From Aurantiochytrium sp. KH105 (taxonomy: Eukaryota; Sar; Bigyra; Thraustochytrida; Thraustochytriidae), in the NCBI GenBank assembly GCA_003116975.1, contig BGKB01000074.1:237451-301450 (forward strand): a DNA stretch of 64,000 bases. Direction: 5' to 3'. Shown here piece by piece: positions 22,701 through 29,774 of this stretch. Made by a program: the position numbers and the translations under genes. Numbering within the stretch: the stretch's first letter is position 1; each line of letters opens with the position of its first letter. The notes beneath the pieces were generated by a model that was not told the DNA's origin, ran no database searches, and saw only the letters and a list, made by a program, of their open reading frames with translations.

Positions 22701-25355
22701 GACAACCTTCGGTTTCAGTGTACTGTGGCGGGCGCACGCAAGTACTTTGTCGGGGTCTCAGGTCGGGGCAACAAGCCCTTGATTACCTTTTCGTCAACCA
22801 AACTTGAGTTCGGGCCTTGCTTCGTTGCAGATCCTGGTGCCAGGGTCCCGCGCGTGGAAGAAAAGACTCTTGTGATCACCAATAATGAAACCGAGAATCC
22901 GGTCGCTGTCGATTGCACATGGCTCAAGACGGACTTTCTCGACGTCGTGTGCGAACCATCTGTTTTGCAGCCTGGAGAGCGCATGGAGGCCGTTGTCCGG
23001 TTCTCGCCGCGCCAGCTGAAAATGTACCCCGCGACAGTCCCGTTTGAGATCAACGGCCTTTACACGGTGAATGTGCTGTTCAGCGGAGAAGGAACTGCGC
23101 TGCACGTGGAGCTTGAGAACTCTGACGATCAAAAGCTGCACTTTGGCGGTCTGCGCGTGGGCCAGTCTGCCACCAAGACGTTTGCGCTGGTGAACCGCTC
23201 ACGCCGTGCTGTGCGCCTGTCATTGCAGGACACCGAAGGGCGACTCGAGCAAGCCTGTGTACGACTCGCGCCCGCACCAGGCGCAATTCTTAATCTTCGC
23301 CCGCGTGAATCGTGCTCGGTGACAGCGACATTTTCTCCCGAATCGCGCTTGAGCTCCTTTACTGTACCGGTGCATCTCCACGCGGGTGGAGCAGAGCGCA
23401 AGCTTCTCGCAATCACAGGTTCGTGCCTCGCGGTCGATGTAAAGCTCGAGCTCAGCAACCTTTCGTTTGGTGCCGTGTGCGAGTCATGTCAATTGGCGCG
23501 CAAGATTCAGGTGGAGAACGCCGGCGATCTCGGCGCTCGATTCCGCTGGGAATTGGGAAGCGCCGCTCGGGACAACTTTTCCATTTTCCCCATGGAAGGC
23601 GTCCTGCCACCACACGCGCAGCTCATGGTGGATGTGACTTTCCATCCAGCAAATCTCCATGCAGACATTCGAGGCGACGCCAAGCTCTACGTGGAAGGTA
23701 ACGAGCAGGGCATGTTTCCGCTATCTCTCTCTGGAAGCTGTATTCCTCAACCAGAAGAAGGCGTGAGCGAAGTCAGCTTTGAGACAAAGGTTCGCGTTCC
23801 TCAGACAAAATCTGTGGAAATAAAAAATCCGGGCAAGACGACATGGATGTTGCGTCCGACGATTCACAACTCGAGCTGGACCGGCGCAGAACGTCTCGAG
23901 GTCCCTGCCGGGGGCTCAGCCTCGTACGAGCTGGTATATCGACCCCTGAGCATGACGGGCGAGGTTGAAGGCGGGGGAGAGACAAAGGCCCCGCACGAGG
24001 GTTCGGTTTTTTTCGCTCTTCCTACGGGGCAGTCTTTGCTCTTTAAGCTGGTAGGATCGGCGAGCGCGCCGGATGCTGAGGGCCACGTGGAGCGGAGTGT
24101 GGCTGCCAAGCAAGCCGAGGCTGTGCCCCTCAAGGTCGAGAACTGGTGTCGTACAGGTCAGCGCATGGTCGTTGTGATTGAAAAGCTCTCGGGTCCAGAA
24201 GACCACTTTTTGCGGGGCGCCAGCAGCCTAGACATTCCCGGAGCGGCTTCCCGAGACTACAAGCTTACGGTGATTGGGTACACGCAAGGGCGTAGCGAGG
24301 CCAAGGTAACCTTTACCAACACACGCACGGGCGAATTTCTGTTTTACACGGTGGCGCTTACTGTGGAGGCGCCCAAGACGCAAGAGACGATCACCTTGGA
24401 GACGAGTGTGCGTCAGACGGTGAGCGCACTCATTCGGATCGAGAATCCTTTCTTTGCTTCGGAGACGCAGGCCATCTTTGAGCCTGAAGGAGAGAAGGCG
24501 CTTTTCGAGCACGCAAAGCCGAGCACAACGTGGTGGTCGTGCACTTCGCCAACAGTCCGCGTGCGCCCCGTGCAAGCCTTTCAGGACTGTTCTGAAGGTG
24601 TCTTTGAGGTTCAGTATCGCCCGTTACTTGCCACAGCGTCGCAGCCCGAAGCTGGAGACGAGGTCACGGAAGGATTCGAGGTGCACGACCTTGTACTCCG
24701 CTCTCCGCAGCTTGGAGAGTATCCGTACAAGCTCCATTTGCGCGCAAGTCCGGCGCAGACGGAAAGATCTTTGCAGTTTCGAGCGACGCTTGGCGGCAAG
24801 CACGAGCAGGTCTTTCGGTTTGCGAATTTCTGCCCCGGCGCGACCGAATTTTCTTGTAGCGTGAGTCAGCCTTTGTTTTTCCAGGTTGGTGCATCTTTCA
24901 AGGCAGAGGCTGTTGCCCATTGGCGAGGCGAGGAGGTTGCTGTGGCGGTACAGTTTGAGCCTCAGGGTCTCGGCAGCGTTCGCGATGTCTTGCGTGTTAC
25001 TTCTCCCGATGGTGGCGAATACACGTGCGTTCTGTACGGAACGTGTGACCCGCCGCGCCCACAGGGTCCCTTTGTTTTGGAAGACGCCTCACAATCGGTC
25101 TCGATCGAGTTCAAGAACGTTTTCAACGAGGCCCGAGAGTTCAAGTTCATCACGGACTCGGACTCCTTTTCGGTCAACGGCTCGCGTTCCCAGGTGGTCA
25201 AGCTTGAGGCGCACAAGGAAGTCACCCTTTCCATCAAGTCGAGTTCGTCGACGTCCACTACGGGTAAGCTTTTGGTCACCTGCGTTGGCCAGCCAGACCT
25301 TCCGGCCTGGTCATATTACCTGCGCGCTGGCAAGACGCCTAATTCTGCCCGCTAA
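10740..25355 (+). CDS. HYDIN: HYDIN homologue, axonemal central-pair protein (4871 aa, one exon)
   Basis: One uninterrupted frame of 14.6 kb. HYDIN is a giant protein of the C2 projection of the ciliary central pair, needed for flagellar beating; animal and algal forms are about 5000 residues, so this is full length. Many Ig-like ASH/MSP-type modules recur, each with signatures such as FGxVxxG, then FxxxNxS/G, then P-x-G-x-L-x-PGE (for example LDFGDLIHDTTEEQALMLANSG and LHFGGLRVGQSATKTFALV). Residues about 2005-2190 match the Hydin adenylate-kinase-like region in position and pattern (AMDILLLAPPNVPWKADLA, GVVLTGLESKYL, LRVVILDV), but the P-loop lacks GxGK[S/T], so nucleotide binding is doubtful. 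Acidic Ser/Glu-rich spacers lie near residues 1940-2000 and 2340-2385. ATG 10740 is the first in frame. The lack of introns is notable; the human gene has more than 80 exons. Confidence 0.95.
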   Translation: MESRVEEHERSKSHTDKMTTSGLKEQQRVHDGDSREELDANTFDSFAIMKKQKAAKKVKLPPHIKYPRYMSAEEERQAHLYKPTPSMLTQELSTASSDQGLGGGRRNRFPVPEIVEFIKDPNAEGCTVPLDEPIFQPYPLHMQFKDYTEYGVYRQTLYFRNNDSVPRRMRVEALDGPNFSVRPNPRANDRIAPGMEVSFEVTFKPHGKRDYREKLVCVTEREKFLVEISALGPWACMDFPDEIGFGTCPVNHENERTFLVRNIGERDTRFALRATEPFDVRPRAGFLAMHESVQVTVTFNSDYCAEFDGEMEVAYENGQASYVHVHGSTESINVSIDKPVAEVDPAYISLMSTCTVLISNDSDIPVDFEWKSFATALEDGNEKTRLLQELDRLEAIEAATANPILLKQKYRHLRRAVEDDAMLFADENFRIEPLTGQVWSHSAKEVTISFSPLIAADYASIACLAVTGRENRIPLKILGQGIGPKAAFSAAIVDFGTVFIGSEHTHSIEIENRGDIRCEYLLDAPSEDMASALTFSPNMGTLEVGETKKLQIDFCSGKLGAFSEIITFSMTGSNDKLRVRVKGNVVGPTFDVNVAEFAFGRIAYGFANTREFVISNTSEIPMEFALRVPGDGKFDEPEFVVTPSAGKIEAGREQNVTLTFTSRTVTRYQMDLVIDVINIGQAQRTIPIQAECAVAAVGVHAGAPLEVPQDGFQAVIPDGEDYGGSDSSREGDLHLEFGPCFLRYPYTRQLLLRNTSDVRARFEIVPQDEATLPLASYEPSEMIGTIEPMSEHRVDVTMRVEKLGKFSLPLLVRIQGSDKPPLMVDVAAHGCGPRIVVEPSLEIDFDTVTCLTTAKRSFRMHNRSLIAAPYANFLKDSKSKFTLDCAEGCLGPGEDIECTVSVCPDDASTHRDELHIVVTEGESIVMQLKAKGTGTTMFCKELKELQDCNFGNVFTNRVHEKKFLLENRGRREQTLSWTNLALEEKIEERKKRIMEQDRLLRDKDPEVQKRAARIRIPEEPQPTYVVYPDSVVLKPRMGCMFTVRGESAVGGHIDENLVLSTKVGKEKKSTTVCQAAVSANFVNPLLHASVDVIEFCFTFNPDERMAPGTDMTQRRPLKLKNVSQLPLNFILRTHEPFSVDTWEIALDPEQETSVNVLFNPLLKSDDLKTQTLYGKLTATHQNHPQKDVWDIRAQINFPNLDFEYTELNFGCLLNDTSKTQRFRITNTSVIDTMYSWAFLEEDAGRTSRASTTGSSKRPLGLQNVVASRPEPNDVFDIRPIRGLLRPGESQEVEISYFAHANQRFDVTAVCEVEGGPEYEVSLKGEASQIHYTLDQEGLDFGDLIHDTTEEQALMLANSGKVAFDFRIVSPDPDVVSCTPNEGRIFAKDTQKIIVKFSPKVPELVLQNVRIEIAHLEPLAFPVKGRGIFASATLSLPRAEDLALVVHENAAKQTAPSRAYGFSSPSAAGLGSPDAGNDGDLPLGLLQPEVQEWLGLLAEAEELLQASGATEIDATTGLVEGIATKAGARPVSVAPAGSTSPSRGTGAGRDRLIGSAPARSSTQPLTPSTSSSSDRNSGSQTTGGSKGSKRTKGSKRAPRFDMAKVRVEAEANRLRFARFLHRVIDNIAMPHLERGPAENKVFTLARYVVELGNVVVGKSRKKVFRILNTSQMPLSFSVPKSSISGSSFSLEPAEVSKLAPNESVELQLQFSAKRDAALGPLEWSIPLDIVNGPPLEVMARANVTMPEVSIAPGDVLDFGSLLIGQCKVMSFQLKNTSPVPADWGIHLDKMAGQRGSDSRAIACVPMSGTLQPNERCNVEVTFTPREPRSYQSKLPVKVASNPRTQAIMCKGSATAIQLDVTSDLLEMRPTLPSEGDFAVREFSIRNASECDVEVYSVDFDEQHVKEEAILAAVLDSMGYANQMRSQPRKAGEPLQQSIVEQYAELQEEAGTGAEASTPEQSEEGAEMNVTEGDGKDAGLGDLEDVAETLQNAQVNEGETAATGPSYRDRGLAMDILLLAPPNVPWKADLASLLGEKAGGRVPVLGLDAVVEQASAAGKIPLEVSAHYGLEHPELAEGGKPPKKTRPIEIAEVRLAVRHVIESPACAHGVVLTGLESKYLVQESENAFEELARAVKDAFTVPTVPTSSSLSPEDCTEESKESDHEPNDSEASASTFVSPQNVLRVVILDVQESSLASHLESIAEEEHKESDAEGVNASAEFFSNIDALKTIFVKRSSAGIDARENVEESKEEESVEAENPAENAASGAEDVPAWIEACLMGEDCLPFVSAAQRVEAWLPEPGTPRPADWDENWIPIPGERVLEILERPTTRPRSAATSGPFRIKAILSKESLDTDDDDTSAEISPDTDSAEKSAESDTDETMEEPKASVAEAPIRLVPGAPYRWVIPAGSTLKMQVILNACKQGTFEQQLSFQAVGSNQQYWVLTKGVCTVPSISADPRNVFMNRIKARPEHRLVSKKYVMSKALYEFGPLLVGKNPEECMQHEDLAVQMRNAETFRISNSGVLPVDEVRFVLVAGDGSFIDAQDSAATPFVVQPSEISLEPGETKDVRVWAFPQEENLASAKLVCCVKDNPEVYEFAMSCLGAKPQLAVHGPWEEVEEEEVADDIAQTEGEASRGDEAQKRQAALEFGRLLLGRQEERVFTVSNTSTIPVAWKLDLEAFADLPAFAVFPVEGTLAPGETSSISVQFNATEAAVHDLTLDVVFTDVEIGEPETRIQVAVRAEAYTIQVQPDFRQGDEEEDAVPAGIDFGMLRVFEAAERKLKLRNTGKYPVEFVFIMRKRLVASLIEITPMQQVLEADEEAELTLRFCSKNEAQLRNNKDIRCLIKEPATGETVESFEVPVDVCSVFSSFRVQPSKGIHFGAVKFEATPEKNFEIRNDGLFPFTYEIITTSELADRMQAQHDRIEAALREAEENASRPQDEEVDAENDTPAETPPAPLPTAAELAAARASVELEELRALATPAQVAGAETLTVGLFDVTPRAGEIAPGNSQELCVKFNADGDVLAQEALRILVSGRNPNDGTLMPSEVFELAGESHVPGINTDNYDSIFEEQGVVRSLDPTMHECGVFSKEENIFTFGAVIHTSVPAQGICERFKISNPNKIKAMVSFEVEARNTASEGIFSVHPEHLELPSHEHDFVSVYFKPSAINKYAAKFRALVTDGERKPETHLLEFDLQGEGTLPCLTVVEPSQLSDDAKFQVDLGRTQLRKSRSKDITVRNDGIVPATVRFDMDLHKSISFPLRNSSLTLQPQESRTTSVKFEPSEEGHVSAELLVRVLHNEFELSRFELSGEGYQEDMTFEELPGDADDSLDFGDVSLLPRAAEEKGGEDDGQVDEKVGLEAAKSVRFCIKSNVDSVIRFEWDTAAVPQVTFSPSAGHVPPFGRLYIEAAIAASEPVSLTDATASLSMQRIVYGEDAFAAAGGRSISWNSNMTVAKPRSEDEEQNGEGDAAPESDAFQTAPEPAYTVVEGSETKSVALKCRAEVDTVRYALNEGQETTMHFRSTMMFQSRAFKFPVHNRGRMAMDIAWSIEAANESLRNSHCPFSIAPAQARIAADSEQIFVVRFAPLEVEPFEYTAKAQIQNLCADQDELVLTLSGMASRPVCHFELESSTYLERRKAPLPGLGPDVSVKVLEFQSLGLRIKNTKRFHVVNPTSMAYEFELVPIGEETNACFKCATSKGLIMPGKRCELSFSFTPTTVDLQESLWEFRIAEQGVSQTMLLVGTVSEPRVELSRKHVNFNSILVGGHSEETILLENHEDVPFAFDFDSASFRDQENDIMQQLGGTDENTGGAVRRARSVLRVEPMSGTVGPKSSLSLTVRFAPQGEKKHNFNLVCHVHRKPDKLSLNVKGEGSAIHDLLVMDATGSAHGAGAEQDVSARSSSGAEIELQHGERNLNELNFGLVHVNDNAKRVVTIRNRGKFSFDYLWTPPVELRDYDESGLLTLSPLRGTVRAGETAKCTFMFNPTREVALDNLRFQCTVAGARKYFVGVSGRGNKPLITFSSTKLEFGPCFVADPGARVPRVEEKTLVITNNETENPVAVDCTWLKTDFLDVVCEPSVLQPGERMEAVVRFSPRQLKMYPATVPFEINGLYTVNVLFSGEGTALHVELENSDDQKLHFGGLRVGQSATKTFALVNRSRRAVRLSLQDTEGRLEQACVRLAPAPGAILNLRPRESCSVTATFSPESRLSSFTVPVHLHAGGAERKLLAITGSCLAVDVKLELSNLSFGAVCESCQLARKIQVENAGDLGARFRWELGSAARDNFSIFPMEGVLPPHAQLMVDVTFHPANLHADIRGDAKLYVEGNEQGMFPLSLSGSCIPQPEEGVSEVSFETKVRVPQTKSVEIKNPGKTTWMLRPTIHNSSWTGAERLEVPAGGSASYELVYRPLSMTGEVEGGGETKAPHEGSVFFALPTGQSLLFKLVGSASAPDAEGHVERSVAAKQAEAVPLKVENWCRTGQRMVVVIEKLSGPEDHFLRGASSLDIPGAASRDYKLTVIGYTQGRSEAKVTFTNTRTGEFLFYTVALTVEAPKTQETITLETSVRQTVSALIRIENPFFASETQAIFEPEGEKALFEHAKPSTTWWSCTSPTVRVRPVQAFQDCSEGVFEVQYRPLLATASQPEAGDEVTEGFEVHDLVLRSPQLGEYPYKLHLRASPAQTERSLQFRATLGGKHEQVFRFANFCPGATEFSCSVSQPLFFQVGASFKAEAVAHWRGEEVAVAVQFEPQGLGSVRDVLRVTSPDGGEYTCVLYGTCDPPRPQGPFVLEDASQSVSIEFKNVFNEAREFKFITDSDSFSVNGSRSQVVKLEAHKEVTLSIKSSSSTSTTGKLLVTCVGQPDLPAWSYYLRAGKTPNSAR
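16765..17310 (+). other. Hydin adenylate-kinase-like region with degenerate P-loop
   Basis: Encodes residues about 2009-2190 of HYDIN. The strand-loop-helix that should carry GxxxxGK[S/T] reads LLAPPNVPWKADLASLLG. The later pieces LTGLESKY and VVILDVQES keep the fold pattern. Confidence 0.55.
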
Positions 25356-26291
25356 ATCTCCATCTCCTAAAGGAAAATGGTAATAAAGCTCTAATCATGA
25401 AGTTCTTCTCTATAGTATCCAGCAGCTGGCAGTGAGTGTACGTCCTTTGCTGGGCTAGACAAGATCCCACGCCCGCTTGTCTACGGGACCGCAAAGTGGC
25501 CGCAAACCCAAGCATTGACAATTTTCGCGAACGCTCGGCCTAGGCCTACCATGAAACGAGTTGACTTTAAAACTTGGTATACTCTGCGCTTTACGTCGAT
25601 TCTCGTGCGGTGTCGCATGGCGTCGCGACCGGCCCAGCCGAACGTGACATCCCTCATGCCACGCGCCCTCTCCTCCTCCTCCTCTCTCCCTCTCCCCTCC
25701 TTCGCGACATCGCCATCTTCAAGACGTATCCTGTACGCCTGTGGTCGAGAGACATTCAGCCGCGCGCCGCCGCGGCTTCTCCTCCTCGCCAGTCCTGCAC
25801 AGCTGCCACTGCACTGCCGCCAGTGATGACGCACTCCGCGCGAACCGCCTTCGACGGATCCGCCGACCACAGCCAGTCTCCCTCTTCAGCCAGCCAGCCA
25901 GCCAGCCAGCCAGCCTCGCCGGCCGCGAGCACGAGCGCGGGCTCTCCGGTGGCGCCGCAGGAGGCTGGCGACCGCTGGCTGGGCGCAAGCGTGCCTCGCA
26001 TTCGCATTCGCATTCGCATTCGCGTTCGCGTTCGCCTTGCCTTGCCTTGCCTTGCCTCGTCTCCAGAGGGCTGTTGGGCTGCGCTGTGGTTGGTGTGTTT
26101 CCAGGGCGGAGAGCAGAGCAAAGCAGAGCAGTGGCAGAGCAGAGCAAAGCAAAGCAAAGCGAGGCGAGGAAAAGCAAAAGCAAGGAAAAGCAAATCGCGA
26201 AGGCCGCGAGTCGGAGTCGCGGCGCGGCGTCGGGCGGCGCGGCGTCGGGCGGCGCGCGCGCGGGCGTCGGGCGCGCGCGGGCGGGCGGCGG
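25356..26291. other. Gap between HYDIN and the kinase; ends at an N
   Basis: 936 bases. An AATAAA at 25382-25387, 27 bases after the HYDIN stop, is the likely polyadenylation signal. Further right are CCAG repeats (about 25890-25913), CGCATT repeats then CCTTG repeats (26000-26058), AGAGC/AAAGC runs (26110-26160) and CGGGCGG repeats up to the N. The open frames here look compositional. No glycine-rich loop for the downstream kinase was found. Confidence 0.5.
25382..25387 (+). terminator. Polyadenylation signal AATAAA for HYDIN
   Basis: Canonical hexamer 27 bases after the TAA stop of HYDIN. Confidence 0.6.
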
Positions 26292-26292
26292 N
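26292..26292. other. Ambiguous base N, probable assembly join
   Basis: The only N in the window. It sits between CGGGCGG repeat DNA and the middle of a kinase coding frame, as expected where two contigs were joined or a GC-rich gap was collapsed. Confidence 0.7.
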
Positions 26293-27110
26293 AAAAGGCG
26301 CGGCAGCAGCATTACCGCCGCGAAGTCCTCCTCTCCTCTCGGGTCAAGCATCCGGCGGTGCTCAGCCCCCAGCGCGTCTTCGAGACGCCGGATGATGTTC
26401 TGATGGTCACAGAGCTGTGCAGGGGCGGGGAGCTCTTTGAGTTTGTAGCTGACCACAACATGTATCTGGGCACTCTAGACGAGGAGGCAGTGCTCGAGAT
26501 CACACGGGAAATGCTCGTGGCCATCGAGGCGTGCCACCGAGCCGAGTTCGCGCATCTGGATATCAAACCTGAAAATTTTGTCTTTCGTGTCCCGTACACG
26601 GATATTTTGAAAGATATGCGCAATGTGCGCAACAATTTGGTTCTCATTGACTTTGGCGCGGCGCAGCCCTTCCGGCTCCGGCCCTACGCGAGCTCGAGTG
26701 CGCAATACGACAAGGACATGGACGAGTTTTTCTCGGGCGAAACCAGTCTGGGCGGCACGGCCTCGTACGTGTCGCCCGAGGTTCTGCATGGCCGATTCAG
26801 TTCGCGCTCGGACTTGTGGAGCCTCGGCGTCACGCTCTTCATGCTCATTGCAGGGCGTAGGCCCTTTGACGTAAATATCGACGCTCAGCCGAGCGACTTT
26901 GACCGTCATGTGCAGGAAAATATCAAGGAGGAGGCCGCGCTTCCGCTAGGCACTTCTTTGTACTCCACGTGCGAGGAACTTGGTCTGGCTAACAATAGCA
27001 CGGTCGACATTCTGCTCAACATGATGCACCCCGAGCCAATTCTGCGCAAGTCCGCAACCGAGCTCATTGCTGAGATTGACCGCATGCTCGAGGAGGAGCA
27101 TCGCAACTAG
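26293..27110 (+). CDS. Serine/threonine protein kinase, 5' end missing at the N
   Basis: The frame opens in the kinase N-lobe just before the alpha-C helix (HYRREVLLSSRVKHPAVL, where the Glu is the usual salt-bridge residue). It continues MVTELCRGGELFEFV (hinge), AHLDIKPENFVF (catalytic loop, HLD in place of HRD), LIDFGAAQPF (DFG), GTASYVSPEVLHG (APE region) and SDLWSLGVTLFMLIAGRRPF. The end EIDRMLEEEHRN follows helix I closely. The layout is CAMK/CDPK-like. The glycine loop and the ATP-anchoring Lys are absent: sequence upstream of the N encodes no kinase subdomain. The protein is therefore probably truncated by the assembly rather than by mutation, though an unseen upstream intron is possible. 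It converges on TRAP-beta. Confidence 0.85.
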
Positions 27111-27320
27111 CTGGCGATTCATGCACATGCATGCAGAAGCAAGCATGTGGTAAAAGTAAGCTCCAGCCCCACCATGTTCAACCGATCGACTGGCCAACCG
27201 ACCGACCGACCGACCTACGGACGGACACAATTGATTTCGACTCGCCTCATCCATTTGTAGAAAGAAAGAATGAAAGAAGAGAAAAGAAAAGAAAGAAAAA
27301 AAGGAAAAAGAAGGCGTGTC

Positions 27321-28140
27321 TCAGGAAAACTCCCTTTTCACGCGATTGCGAAAGGTTGCCCACGCGAACGCGGGCACGCCGACGGCGATTGCCGCACTCA
27401 GCGTAAAGCGCGTCCATTCGCGCAAGTAGGAACTGTCGGAGAGCCCATTCTCTGTCATTCAGTGTGTGTGTGTGTCAAAATATCGACAACGACTTGTTTG
27501 GCAACGTACCTTGTTTGCTGTCTTCGTTGCCATGCAGTGAGAATACGGAGATCGCCACTCAGCTCTGCGCTACCTGTGTGTCTTGCATCTGAGCTCGTGT
27601 ATGTGAGCTCGATTCGCATTCTTTTCGCTTCAAGGATGCCTGCGATGCGTGGTACGCTCGTAAATGTGTGACTTGACATCTCGCCGCTGTCGCCGTCGCG
27701 TTCTCTAGCATGTGAGTCGTGATAAATTCCCCTCCTTTCCTTTCCCATCAATGTGATGAACTTACGGTCCAAGCGCCTCGAGATGTACACGATGCTCCCC
27801 TTCGACGAGATCAAGGCGGTCTTTGGGCCACAGAGGCATATGCACAGTAATGTCTTGCGCTTCTCTGTGTGCCGTCGGTGTTGGAGTCGTTTCACACGAA
27901 AGAGGTCAGATACTGAAGCTGGAGGTCAAGAGTATTTTATTTCACTTGGACGTACGCAAGACCGCCGTTGACTATGAGCCAGCGAAAGGTGCAGTTCTCG
28001 CCGACTGCAATGACCGAAGAAAGCACTTCCTGATGCACGAGTAGATGTGCCCTCGTCTCAAGCCCACTGGCCATCCCCGAAAGCGCCGTCGCGGCGCCGA
28101 CAAGCGCCGCCAAACACAACCGTTGAAGCACCCGCGCCAT
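27321..28140 (-). CDS. SSR2: Translocon-associated protein subunit beta (TRAP-beta), four exons, 196 aa
   Basis: Exons are 28140..27956, 27864..27766, 27704..27510 and 27432..27321; all junctions are GT-AG and the phases (2, 2, 2) agree. The joined protein has a signal peptide (MARVLQRLCLAALVGAATAL), the TRAP-beta start RAHLLVHQEVLSSVIAVGEN, then FRWLIVNGGLAEAQDITV across splice 1, LWPKDRLDLVEGEH, SSHTFTSVPRIAGILEAK, and a C-terminal membrane helix FTLSAAIAVGVPAFAWATF with a short basic tail NRVKREFS. The length matches plant and animal TRAP-beta (about 180-195). The subunit sits in the ER membrane next to Sec61 and helps translocation. For the last exon an earlier AG exists (after TGAC in the minus strand), but only TCCGACAG keeps the membrane helix in frame. 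No single reading frame shows this gene, which is why it is easily missed. Confidence 0.85.
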
Positions 28141-28859
28141 CCTTTTCCTCGTTGCACTCCGCTCGAGTTAGACCGCTCTAGTCCGCTTTCTTCGCCGTCT
28201 CTCGCTGCAGACGCGCGTGCGCACGATGCCGTCCGTGCAGACAACGCCACACCCTTTGGCGCTCGTGCAACTCGGCGCTCTTGCTGTCCGTTCGGGATTG
28301 CGAGCACTGCTGATTGGGACGATCGCCACGCCACGGTGGGACACTCGCTATTTCTCCAAAGAAAAAGAAAAATATACCGGTTCAAAGCAAGAGTTCAAGC
28401 AAGTTCAACTTGCCACAATGAGCTGAGCTCTCGCTGCACCCAAATTTAGAGTGACGAATGTTATGTGGCGCGTACGGTGCATGAGGAGATATAGATTAGG
28501 CGCAGAACAAGAGTTGTAGGCATGCCATGATTGAGACAATCGTTCGATGAGACTGCGAAAAGTAAAACATGCAACTTCGTCAAAGTCAGTCGATTCGGAC
28601 CACGCGCAAGCAACGACGTGAATTTTATGGCGAATCTTTCCACACGCACACAAACATGAACGATGACAACGAAAGAAGGGGATATAAATTACTGTCTTTT
28701 TGTTTTTATTATTCTTGTTCTCGAGGGGCCAAGTTTTGCGCCGCGTCGTGCACGACTTGCCCAAAGGGCACGATTGATGGAAACTATCGAGACGTCCACC
28801 GATAGTAGAAGTCGCGTAAGACAACCAAGCTATACAAGTTGTTCCGCTCCACGCGTGGT
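28141..28859. promoter_or_regulatory. Upstream region of TRAP-beta and 3' region of the EI24-like gene
   Basis: 719 bases, no supported gene. The part near 28141-28300 is GC-rich and is the likely TRAP-beta promoter/leader. The part near 28450-28800 is AT-richer and is the likely 3'UTR of the downstream minus-strand gene. Confidence 0.45.
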
Positions 28860-29774
28860 TCAGTCCATCTTGGAGGGGGTCGAGGACGAGGATTCGGCGG
28901 GGTTCGACTCGGCGGGAGCGCCGTGGTGCTTGTCTTCGTTGTCGGCATCCGGAAGGTTGTCAAAGCGGAGCGCAAGATGAGCGGCGCCGGCCTGCGCAAG
29001 CGGAAGAGTAAAGGCGCTGACAAACGGCACGAAACCGAGGAGAACAAAAGGCGCGGCAAAGCCGACGACCGTCCACCAACGCTCGTTCATGAGATCGCGC
29101 TGATCTTCATAGCTCAGGCGCTTGTAGTCGCGGAGAAAGGGCTGCATGAGACTCCAACCGAGCTTCTCGGCCGTGAGGCTGGTCTGGAGAGCCACAGCAA
29201 TGGGCGAGAAAATGGGTACAACGGCCACAGAGTTATAGATTGCGGACCACTGCATGAAGTGCGCTCCCTTGCGGAACTGCTGGTACATGGAGGGCACCTT
29301 GATGCTGCTCTTGGAGTCGTAGGCGCTTTGCACCTTTCTCGCAAAGTCAGAGTTGATGCGCGTGAGTTCGGCCATGAAGAGTCCGTTCATCTCAGCACGG
29401 CTTTCGCTCTGCGCGGCGTTAAACGCCCACATGGGAATCATGGTGAGCAGCGAGTAGACAACGCTGGGGAAGGCAAAGGTGAAGGGCACGGTGACGGGCC
29501 AAAAGAACATGGCAGGGGCGAGGAGCATGCTGTACATGTAGATCATTTTCTTGAGCATGACCTTGACGAGCGTCCAGGCGGCGTTGCGGACCTTGGGCAC
29601 ATGCACGGCGCCCCAGACGCCCTGGGCGGCGCACATGAGTCCCACCGACGCATCGTTGATGCGCGAGGGCGTCTGCCGCAGCTGTTTCTTGGCGAACTTG
29701 GACGCCTTCTCCTGCAGCTCGGTCCTCTTCTCGCTCGCGAACCCGCGCTGGTGCATCTCCCCGGTCGCCGACAT
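28860..29774 (-). CDS. EI24/CysZ-like multipass membrane protein (304 aa)
   Basis: Single exon from ATG 29774. After a basic, soluble N-terminus (EKRTELQEKASKFAKKQLRQ) there are about four hydrophobic stretches: MLLAPAMFFWPVTVPFTFAF, VVYSLLTMIPMWAF, AIYNSVAVVPIFSPIAVAL, and VVGFAAPFVLLGFVPFVSAF. The block RWWTVVGFAAPFVLLGFVP followed by small residues and QAGAAHLAL resembles the conserved end of EI24/CysZ family proteins (also fungal Lds-type proteins), which are ER or lipid-droplet membrane proteins; bacterial members carry sulfate. The tail is acidic and Ser-rich. The family assignment rests on this one block, so an unrelated membrane protein remains possible. Confidence 0.55.
   Translation of the reverse strand: MSATGEMHQRGFASEKRTELQEKASKFAKKQLRQTPSRINDASVGLMCAAQGVWGAVHVPKVRNAAWTLVKVMLKKMIYMYSMLLAPAMFFWPVTVPFTFAFPSVVYSLLTMIPMWAFNAAQSESRAEMNGLFMAELTRINSDFARKVQSAYDSKSSIKVPSMYQQFRKGAHFMQWSAIYNSVAVVPIFSPIAVALQTSLTAEKLGWSLMQPFLRDYKRLSYEDQRDLMNERWWTVVGFAAPFVLLGFVPFVSAFTLPLAQAGAAHLALRFDNLPDADNEDKHHGAPAESNPAESSSSTPSKMD

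Noticed and set aside
11001-24575. Many 100-530-codon frames inside and opposite HYDIN (for example 17895-19496 minus)
   Set aside because: All overlap a single strong coding frame and show no family signature.
25574-26395. 273-codon plus-strand frame crossing the N
   Set aside because: Built from CCAG, CGCATT and AGAGC repeats; out of frame with the kinase and has no domain.
27558-27573. A 16-base GT-AG intron in TRAP-beta
   Set aside because: Far too short to splice; reading through keeps the conserved SAELSGDLRILTA segment in frame.
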